Shown in pieces: positions 36,572 to 42,869 of a stretch of 64,000 nucleotides of DNA. This DNA is from an uncultured Methanobrevibacter sp. (GTDB lineage Archaea; Methanobacteriota; Methanobacteria; Methanobacteriales; Methanobacteriaceae). The DNA lies in the NCBI RefSeq assembly GCF_937881195.1, contig NZ_CALGFC010000024.1:1-64000 (forward strand), given 5' to 3'. The notes beneath the pieces are model-generated. The model did no database searches. It saw only the letters and a list, made by a program, of their open reading frames with translations, and was not told the origin of the DNA. The translations under genes and the position numbers were made by a program. Within the stretch, counting starts at the first letter, position 1. Every line of letters starts with the position of its first letter.

Positions 36572-38422
36572 ATGGCAAAAAGAACTAAGGGAAAAGTATG
36601 GAGTTTTAATACTTCAGTGAGAAATCCTATTAGGATATTAAATAATTTAAAAGCTATTGAAAAATTTGAAGGAATGGAAAATACTGCTGAAAATCAAGCT
36701 AAATATTTTTGGACCTTGATAAAAAATAAGTTTTATAAACCTAGAAATACTCCAAAAGACCTTATAATGGAATATGAATTCGATGGTGTCTTTGATGACA
36801 GCAGCACAGATAGAATATATGATTCTTATGTTGGCAAAAAGTTCGATAAGAGTGGCAGAGGTCGGACTGCTTTAGCTCCTTTAAGAAAAACAGGCCTTAT
36901 AATATGGGGGAAAAATGAAAAACTTCAAATCACAAAACTCGGAAGATTATTATTAAATGGAGATGTTAGTTTTGAAGAATTCATGTTCAAATTTTGTTTA
37001 AAATGGGAACTGCCAAATCCTATAGATAAAGGTATGAAAGATTTTGATATAAAGCCATTCATTGCTACTTTAAAAGTTATCTATGAAGTTAATGAGGTAG
37101 AAAAAAATAGAGGTAATAAAGAAAAAGGAATTAGTATAGAAGAATTTAAGCAATATGTTATTCCTATTAAACATTATCTCGATATTGAAGGTGCAGTTTC
37201 AGATATAATTAATTACAGAGATTGTTTGAAAAAATCTGAAAATAAATCATCTTTTAAAGAAAAATCAATGATCGAAAGTATATGTAAAACATTTGAGATT
37301 AATCCTTCTGAAGAATATGAGATTACTAAATCATTAAATAATTTAAGAGATTATGCTGATTCTGCAATTCGTTATTTCAGAATTACTGGTTACATAAATT
37401 TCAGAGGATATAAACGATTTATTGATATTAATCCTAATCGTTTAGAAGAATCGAAGGATATAATATCTCAAATAGGTGTAAGCTCATCACATTATGAGAA
37501 TAAAAAAGAATATATTAGTTATTTGTCAGATATTCATTCTCCAGAATTGCCATGGGAAAGTAGAGAAACTTTAGAGAAAATATTTTCACAATTAAACACT
37601 AATATTAAGAATAAACAAGCTGATATTATTAATCAATACCCCAATGTTTCTTTAAATGATTATTCATTGGATATTAACATTACAAACATTAATACTATTG
37701 ATCTTAAAAAAATCATTAATAATTTAAGAAACAATGTGGAAAATATAAATAAACAATTTATTTTTATTAGAGAGAAAAATAAAAACAATTTAAACGAATA
37801 TAAAGAAGAACTTAGAAGGTTAGGTGGATTAAAACCTTCTAAATCAAATTTTAAAGAACCGATTGAATTGGAATGGTATACTTCCCTAAGCTTAATGTCT
37901 ATAGATGACGCTGAAAAAATAAAACCTAACTTAAAAATAGGAGATGATGGCGAGCCTACTTTTACTGCCCCTGGAAACAAAGCAGATATTGAATGTTTTT
38001 ATGAAAATTTTAATTTATCTGTAGAAGTTACAATGATGAAAAATAGAAGTCAAACAGAAGCTGAAGTTCAGCCAGTTATGAGACACCTAAGAAGCTTAGA
38101 AGATAAATATGATAAAAAATTTTATTGTTTGTTTATTGCTCCTGTTATACACAGAGATACCTTAAATACTTTTTGGCCTTTTGTTCTTTATGGTTATGAG
38201 GGACGAAAACAAAATATTATTCCTTTAACTTTAAATCAATACATAAACATTTTAAACATTATTGATAAGTATAGGATTGATGGAAAAATTATTGATAGTA
38301 ATGATTTAGAGAATTTATTCGAAAAGTTATCTCAAGTACCTCATAACCCAGAAGTTGAATCCCCACAATGGATGGATACAATTAATGAATGTCTTAATAG
38401 TTGGGATTCTTCTTTAATTTAA
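36572..38422 (+). CDS. AlwI-family type II restriction endonuclease
   Basis: A 616-aa protein resembling the AlwI/PleI/MlyI/BstNBI group. The N-terminal signature is KVWSFNTSVRNPIRILNNL. The C-terminal nuclease core has GNKADIECFY and LSVEVTMMKNRSQTEAEVQP, giving a D...E-x-T catalytic pattern with a following E. Members cut a few bases outside short asymmetric sites (AlwI cuts GGATC). With the two upstream Dam-like methyltransferases this is a complete R-M system; a GGATC-like site is a guess from the Dam relationship. The middle of the protein (about residues 330-430) is coiled and Lys/Asn-rich. Confidence 0.82.
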   Translation: MAKRTKGKVWSFNTSVRNPIRILNNLKAIEKFEGMENTAENQAKYFWTLIKNKFYKPRNTPKDLIMEYEFDGVFDDSSTDRIYDSYVGKKFDKSGRGRTALAPLRKTGLIIWGKNEKLQITKLGRLLLNGDVSFEEFMFKFCLKWELPNPIDKGMKDFDIKPFIATLKVIYEVNEVEKNRGNKEKGISIEEFKQYVIPIKHYLDIEGAVSDIINYRDCLKKSENKSSFKEKSMIESICKTFEINPSEEYEITKSLNNLRDYADSAIRYFRITGYINFRGYKRFIDINPNRLEESKDIISQIGVSSSHYENKKEYISYLSDIHSPELPWESRETLEKIFSQLNTNIKNKQADIINQYPNVSLNDYSLDINITNINTIDLKKIINNLRNNVENINKQFIFIREKNKNNLNEYKEELRRLGGLKPSKSNFKEPIELEWYTSLSLMSIDDAEKIKPNLKIGDDGEPTFTAPGNKADIECFYENFNLSVEVTMMKNRSQTEAEVQPVMRHLRSLEDKYDKKFYCLFIAPVIHRDTLNTFWPFVLYGYEGRKQNIIPLTLNQYINILNIIDKYRIDGKIIDSNDLENLFEKLSQVPHNPEVESPQWMDTINECLNSWDSSLI

Positions 38423-38573
38423 TATAACACCTAAAAAACAGATATATGTCTAAAGAAGACCTACCTCTTAAATCTATTAATAATATATAAAAAAATTAAT
38501 ATAAATTCTAATAAATTTATTAAAAATTTAATATAAATCTATTAAAATAAACTTCTAAAATTAACTTTTAATT

Positions 38574-38617
38574 AAAATAAAAAAAGTCCCCTTAACAATA
38601 ATATAGTTGTCAAGGGG
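38574..38617 (-). terminator. Intrinsic terminator (minus strand)
   Basis: On the minus strand CCCCTTGACAA pairs with TTGTTAAGGGG (one G-U pair) around an eight-base loop, followed by ACTTTTTTTATTTT. It lies 22 bases after the stop of the 198-aa gene. Confidence 0.75.
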
Positions 38618-38639
38618 TTAAATTAATTTCTCAAATGTT

Positions 38640-39236
38640 TCATTTATATTTTTTAGTGAAAAAATCCTTTCCTAACAACCATAAATATTTATCTAAATCT
38701 TTTAAATTAGATTTTATTGAATAAAATTCTTTAAATTCACATAAAATATGAAAAAATTCTTCATAATCTCTTAAATCTTTATTTTTAAATTTCAGGAATT
38801 CATCTGTATCTCTAAAATGTATTAGTACCTTATCAACATAAGAATCGTAAATAGGATATATATAAGGGAAATGATGTGAACAATATTTTGAAGCAAAAGA
38901 ATAGAAATTTTTTTCTTTTCCATTTATATTAACTTTTGCAATATCATTTACTAAAGTTAAATCTTTATTTTCTAATCTTGAGTCGATTTCTAATGAGAAT
39001 ATATTTTCTGCAACAGGAAAAATTGAAAATATATTTGTACTATAAAAATCATTTAAAGAGCTTGTTTTAATTAAAATATCTCTTTTATCTGTGTTTTTTG
39101 GATATGTTTCTAAAAATAATTTGTTGAGTGCCTTTTCCTGCTCAACATAATTCTTTAGTGTATTCCATTTCACTAAATATCGTTTTAATTCATTTTCAGA
39201 AGGTTTTGGAATAATTATATTATTTTTTTCAGACAT
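38640..39236 (-). CDS. Uncharacterised 198-aa protein (cargo gene)
   Basis: I do not recognise its function. It is soluble and largely helical. A conserved-looking core reads FYSFASKYCSHHFPYIYPIYDS, given here as FASKYCSHHFPYIYPIYDS, with a Cys-x-His-His cluster followed by D-S-Y-V; similar SKYC...YPIYD sequences occur in small bacterial proteins of unknown role that may have a helix-hairpin-helix-type fold. It has its own TATA box (TATTTAAA, plus-strand 39283-39290) and its own terminator, and faces the R-M operon end to end. Cargo or defence is inferred from context. Confidence 0.55.
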   Translation of the reverse strand: MSEKNNIIIPKPSENELKRYLVKWNTLKNYVEQEKALNKLFLETYPKNTDKRDILIKTSSLNDFYSTNIFSIFPVAENIFSLEIDSRLENKDLTLVNDIAKVNINGKEKNFYSFASKYCSHHFPYIYPIYDSYVDKVLIHFRDTDEFLKFKNKDLRDYEEFFHILCEFKEFYSIKSNLKDLDKYLWLLGKDFFTKKYK

Positions 39237-39282
39237 TATAATAGTACCTTAGATTGTTATATTAGTAAATTTAATTATTAAA

Positions 39283-39290
39283 TATTTAAA
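39283..39290 (-). promoter_or_regulatory. TATA box of the 198-aa cargo gene
   Basis: TTTAAATA on the minus strand, about 47 bases before the ATG at 39236, with AAGGTAC as ribosome site. Confidence 0.4.
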
Positions 39291-39332
39291 TAAAAAAAAT
39301 CCCCTCAACAACAACATAGTCATTCAAGGGGG
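39291..39332 (-). terminator. Intrinsic terminator (minus strand)
   Basis: On the minus strand CCCCTTGA pairs with TTGAGGGG-type sequence (eight pairs with wobble), followed by ATTTTTTTTATTT. It lies about 45 bases after the stop of the 172-aa gene and isolates it from the next gene. Confidence 0.65.
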
Positions 39333-39377
39333 AAAATAATTATTCAGAGATATATGACATAATTAAAAGAATTTAGG

Positions 39378-39896
39378 TTATGTGAAAGTGACACTATTAG
39401 CCATTTTAACAGCTAAAATATCACTCACAGGAACAGTTAAAATAACTACCTTATTTCCTTCATCATTAGTAACAATAACATCGATAGTACCATAAGGACT
39501 TTTATAGGCTTTTGCATTTGCAGAAAGACCATTTAATTTAATTTCAGATAAATTATTCGCCTCAACATAACTTTGAGTCATATAATTAATATTATCTTTA
39601 GTAATATAATCACTATATATCAGAATATAAATCCCAATATCAGACTCATAACCCCTTGGAACACTAGACTCAGTAGAATCATTAGATAATCTAAAAGTAA
39701 TATTTTCAGGAACAGAAATTTTAACATCCCCAAAAGTTTCATTCTTCATAGCACTATCAGCTAAAGTATCAAACTCAGAACTAACACTTACTAAAGAGTT
39801 TAATGATGAATTAAACATATAAAATAAACCACCAATAACTCCTGCAAAAACAATAATCACCAATATTATTAAAATAGCTAAATTCCTATTTTTCAT
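39378..39896 (-). CDS. Membrane-anchored or secreted 172-aa protein (cargo gene)
   Basis: An N-terminal basic start MKNRN is followed by a strong hydrophobic segment (LAILIILVIIVFAGVIGGLFYMF, residues about 6-28), then a polar domain presumably outside the cell. The domain has beta-type stretches (VKISVPENITFRLS, GIYILIYSDYIT, GTIDVIVTNDEGNKVVILTV). Similar small exported proteins are frequent in methanogen chromosomes, so this may be captured host DNA. GGAGGTTG is its ribosome site. It has its own promoter and terminator, as expected of a gene expressed in the lysogen. Function unknown. Confidence 0.6.
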   Translation of the reverse strand: MKNRNLAILIILVIIVFAGVIGGLFYMFNSSLNSLVSVSSEFDTLADSAMKNETFGDVKISVPENITFRLSNDSTESSVPRGYESDIGIYILIYSDYITKDNINYMTQSYVEANNLSEIKLNGLSANAKAYKSPYGTIDVIVTNDEGNKVVILTVPVSDILAVKMANSVTFT

Positions 39897-39937
39897 AAAA
39901 AAACAACCTCCATTAAGAGTATATTAGATATTATTAA

Positions 39938-39945
39938 TATATAAA
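39938..39945 (-). promoter_or_regulatory. TATA box of the 172-aa cargo gene
   Basis: TTTATATA on the minus strand, about 42-49 bases upstream of the ATG at 39896 and correctly placed before GGAGGTTG. Confidence 0.55.
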
Positions 39946-39989
39946 TATAATGATTAATAATTATATTTTAAAATTTTTAGAAAAAAAAT

Positions 39990-40069
39990 AGAGAGCAGAT
40001 CAACAAAGATTCCTCCCTAAATTTTTTTTTAACTTACGAATTTATAATTTATATTTTAATCAGCTCTCT
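39990..40069 (-). terminator. Large stem-loop with T-run after the lysin gene
   Basis: AGAGAGC (39990-39996) and GCTCTCT (40063-40069) pair at the ends of an 80-base segment. On the minus strand the second arm is followed by ATTTTTTTTCT. It lies 60 bases after the lysin stop and probably ends the late operon. The loop contains GGGAGGA, so a small RNA or leader is also possible. Confidence 0.5.
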
Positions 40070-40128
40070 TACTATCTATTTTTCAAGTTTCAGGTCATAG
40101 CCCAAAAAAAATAACATATAATCCTTTT

Positions 40129-40863
40129 TTAGACTACTGCTCCTTTTTCAAACATCCAGTTAGGATTAGTAGCTACTCTCTTATTAGAACACCAATGTTC
40201 CCCTATTTCATATCTTCTAGAATTTGCATCAACAATAGCAGCTAAATCAACTACATTATAATTATTAGATATTAGCTTATAAACTTCAACAGTTAAGTGT
40301 GTTACATTTGTACATGCCCATTGAGCATATCTAGCTATATAACCCATGATTTTAAACATTGCATAACCTAATTGTGACCAGTCTACACAATTACCAAGTA
40401 AACCATTTGTTAGGCCGTCTATTTCTTTTTGAGTGCCTAAAAGTTTGCTGTCTAGGTAGTATTTGTATAGTCCTCCTTTTTTCTTAGCATAGGCCCTTAT
40501 TTTTTCAACAAATTCTTTACCATTTCTCCAAGAACCAATATTTTTAGCTACTTGTAATATATATTTATTTTTCATCCATTCAGGATCTTTTTTAACAGTA
40601 GCTGTAGTTTTAGGTTTATTAACCCAAACACTATGAGGCTCTTCTTTATTATTTTTTCTATATTTTTCTATTCTTGTAGCTAAGTCTTTTTTAAGTTCTT
40701 TGACTTTAGACCATAGTATGTAATCTTTTTTAGTTTTGAAATTTACATATACTTTGAATTCTTTTTCTTTAGGGTGTTCTTTTGAATATTTAACTCCTCT
40801 TTTGTACATATCCTCAAGGTTAAGGATAGGTAGTAATATTTCTTTTTTAGTCCAATCAACCAT
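40129..40863 (-). CDS. Lysin, putative pseudomurein endoisopeptidase (Pei-like)
   Basis: A 244-aa protein. The C-terminal half fits a transglutaminase-like cysteine peptidase: LLGNCVDWSQLGYAM holds the likely nucleophile Cys159, NVTHLTVEVY the His189 and AAIVDANSRRYE the Asp212. The NCVDxxQ context matches the PeiW/PeiP/PeiR enzymes of methanogen viruses, which cut the isopeptide bond in pseudomurein. The N-terminal 80 residues (ILPILNLEDMYKRGVKY, EFKVYVNFKTKKDYI) may be a degenerate cell-wall-binding repeat. No signal or membrane helix is present. It is the last gene of the late operon, and its start overlaps the 55-aa gene. Confidence 0.72.
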   Translation of the reverse strand: MVDWTKKEILLPILNLEDMYKRGVKYSKEHPKEKEFKVYVNFKTKKDYILWSKVKELKKDLATRIEKYRKNNKEEPHSVWVNKPKTTATVKKDPEWMKNKYILQVAKNIGSWRNGKEFVEKIRAYAKKKGGLYKYYLDSKLLGTQKEIDGLTNGLLGNCVDWSQLGYAMFKIMGYIARYAQWACTNVTHLTVEVYKLISNNYNVVDLAAIVDANSRRYEIGEHWCSNKRVATNPNWMFEKGAVV

Positions 40864-41023
40864 AATTAATCATCTCCTTCTTTTCTTTTTCTCTTAATTC
40901 ATCTAATCTTTTTTCAACAATCTTTAATCTTTCATGATCTTTAAAATTATTATTACAAAATTTATCTATTTTTAATCGGTTATATTCAGTTTTATATTTA
41001 CTTATTTCAGATTCTAAACTCAT
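40856..41023 (-). CDS. Small helical 55-aa protein before the lysin
   Basis: Starts MSLESEISKYKTEYNRLK and ends REKEKKEMINYG; highly charged, predicted coiled coil, no membrane segment, so not a holin. A strong GGGAGGAGG lies just before the ATG at 41023, and the stop overlaps the lysin start by eight bases, which implies translational coupling. Function unknown; size and place suit a small tail-fibre or lysis accessory. Confidence 0.65.
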   Translation of the reverse strand: MSLESEISKYKTEYNRLKIDKFCNNNFKDHERLKIVEKRLDELREKEKKEMINYG

Positions 41024-41123
41024 AAGCCTCCTCCCAAAAAAAGAAATAGTTGATAGCTAACGCTAAGACTTATTCAAATTTAATAAAAAAAATAGTAATA
41101 TAATAAAAAAAATATTTAAAATT

Positions 41124-41468
41124 TTAATTTTCTAACTCAATTAACTCATCTTTCAAAATTTTCCTTTGAGCTAAAATATCTAATAATTCGCTTGGAACTT
41201 CTTCTTGATTAGCATGATACTCATTTACTTCATCAACAACCCACTTTGTAGATTCTAATTCTTGATATATTTCAGCTATTCTTAATCTAGTTTCATCTAC
41301 AATTATTTTACCGTCATCATTTAATTTCAGTGGTACTGGTGGATCTTGAACGATCTCATTATATTCTTCTTCTGTTAATTCAATTTCTATTTCTCCACTT
41401 GTTGGCTCATGGCATAAAAAAATCTCTTTTTTCTCAATGTTACTTATATTATAACTTAACTTAACCAT
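41124..41468 (-). CDS. Small tail-fibre partner (chaperone-like, 114 aa)
   Basis: Not recognised by family. It begins MVKLSYNISNIEKKEIFLC, continues with an acidic segment (TSGEIEIELTEEEYNEIVQDPP), and ends in a helical region (LLDILAQRKILKDELIELEN). A small acidic protein right after the tail fibre is often its assembly chaperone or tip partner. The start ATG overlaps the fibre stop (TAATG), with GGAGTC upstream; an earlier start at 41489 lies inside the fibre gene. Confidence 0.5.
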   Translation of the reverse strand: MVKLSYNISNIEKKEIFLCHEPTSGEIEIELTEEEYNEIVQDPPVPLKLNDDGKIIVDETRLRIAEIYQELESTKWVVDEVNEYHANQEEVPSELLDILAQRKILKDELIELEN

Positions 41469-42832
41469 TATATTGACTCCACAGACCACCTAACAGAAGA
41501 AGATCCTGCAGAAACTCTTTTTAGCGTAAGTCGTACAGAATCAACATCTGTCTGATCTGTACTTGCCCCAACATTCAAAGGATCACCCATAGCATTAGCC
41601 ATACTTACTCTAATAGATCCTGTCATAGTGAACGGATAGTTAACTGTTGTATATGTACTTCCATTACTACCTGTTGTTGTCATTTCTACACTACCAAAAC
41701 ATCTACTATAAATATATACTCCATTTTTTTTAATTCTAAACCCATTATTGTAAGTTTCTATTTTTATTTTATCAATATTATCAAAAATTTCTTTTTTAAC
41801 ATCAATCAAGTCTTGAGGAGTTTGTCTTTGAACTTCAAAAGTGAAACAAGAATCAATTTCAGAAGTACTCATGCCTGAACTAACATAAGAACCATTAAAC
41901 GCTCCTTCAAAATTTTCAGAACTTGAAAAATCATAACCATCAAGACTAATCCAATCTCCACTTCCAAGATTTATAGTAACAAATTTTCCACTTATTGAAC
42001 CGATATGATTATATCCAACAATATAATCTCCATTATGAAGTTCTGAAAATTTTTTAGTGTCTGATTGAATTCTTGAAGCAAATTTATCATATCTCTGTCC
42101 CCCTAGATATTCACTGTCTAAGCCAGAACTTACTCCATCAACAGTTTTAATAACATTTAATAATTGTTGAGCAGATAGTGATAATTCTGTATCTTGTTTT
42201 GTAAAAGAAATATCTCCTATTTTTCCAGATTGAATTGCACTATCTGCTTTTAACCCTTGAATAGCTGTAGCTAATCCTTTAAATATCTTATCTGTTTCAT
42301 CAGGAGTTAAATCATAAGTGAAAATGATATTTGTAATTTCTGTATTGCTTGTATTTGCAGTTATATTAATCAAAATTGGTTCTAATTCAATATTATATTC
42401 ATTCAAATCAAAAATAGCTTCATTGTCTCCAGAAGTATTTAATGTTTGATTAAAAATTTCTGTTCCATCAATAGCCTTTTTTATTGATAAATTTAAACTT
42501 TTATTAATCACACTAGTTTTAACTTTAATTATACACCATTTTTTAAATGGCTCCATGTTAGGATTAACATTAAATATTAATTCTTCTCCAGCATCCATTA
42601 AAATAGTTTGATTATTATTAATAAACTGCCCACTTAAACTTATTAAACTACCATTAACTAATTCTTCATTATCACTATTAGGAAATATGCTATGAGGATA
42701 TTGTTCAGGAAGTTTTATATTGTAAATACTATCTCCTGCTATTATCATAGCCATTATGCCATTGATTGCTTCCCTACTTATATCAAAGTCATCTTTATAA
42801 AAACTTTCTTTAGGATCTTTTGAAATAACCAT
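41468..42832 (-). CDS. Tail fibre / receptor-binding protein
   Basis: A 454-aa protein. Its N-terminal part (residues 1-170) has Asn/Ile-rich beta structure, the middle has LNVIKTVDGVSSGLDSEYLGGQRYDKF, given here as IKTVDGVSSGLDSEYLGGQ, a repeat type often found in phage tail fibres, and the end (YTTVNYPFTMTGSIRVSM to VRWSVESI) is a Ser/Thr/Gly-rich beta domain like fibre heads. It probably recognises the cell surface. ATG 42832 is used because GGGTG precedes it; ATG 42844 overlaps this site. Confidence 0.68.
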   Translation of the reverse strand: MVISKDPKESFYKDDFDISREAINGIMAMIIAGDSIYNIKLPEQYPHSIFPNSDNEELVNGSLISLSGQFINNNQTILMDAGEELIFNVNPNMEPFKKWCIIKVKTSVINKSLNLSIKKAIDGTEIFNQTLNTSGDNEAIFDLNEYNIELEPILINITANTSNTEITNIIFTYDLTPDETDKIFKGLATAIQGLKADSAIQSGKIGDISFTKQDTELSLSAQQLLNVIKTVDGVSSGLDSEYLGGQRYDKFASRIQSDTKKFSELHNGDYIVGYNHIGSISGKFVTINLGSGDWISLDGYDFSSSENFEGAFNGSYVSSGMSTSEIDSCFTFEVQRQTPQDLIDVKKEIFDNIDKIKIETYNNGFRIKKNGVYIYSRCFGSVEMTTTGSNGSTYTTVNYPFTMTGSIRVSMANAMGDPLNVGASTDQTDVDSVRLTLKRVSAGSSSVRWSVESI

Positions 42833-42869
42833 AATTACACCCATTATTTAAAAAAAATTCACTCATTTA

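Noticed and set aside
37660..37980. Minus-strand open frame inside the endonuclease gene
   Set aside because: Shadow of the AlwI-like frame, which carries the family motifs.
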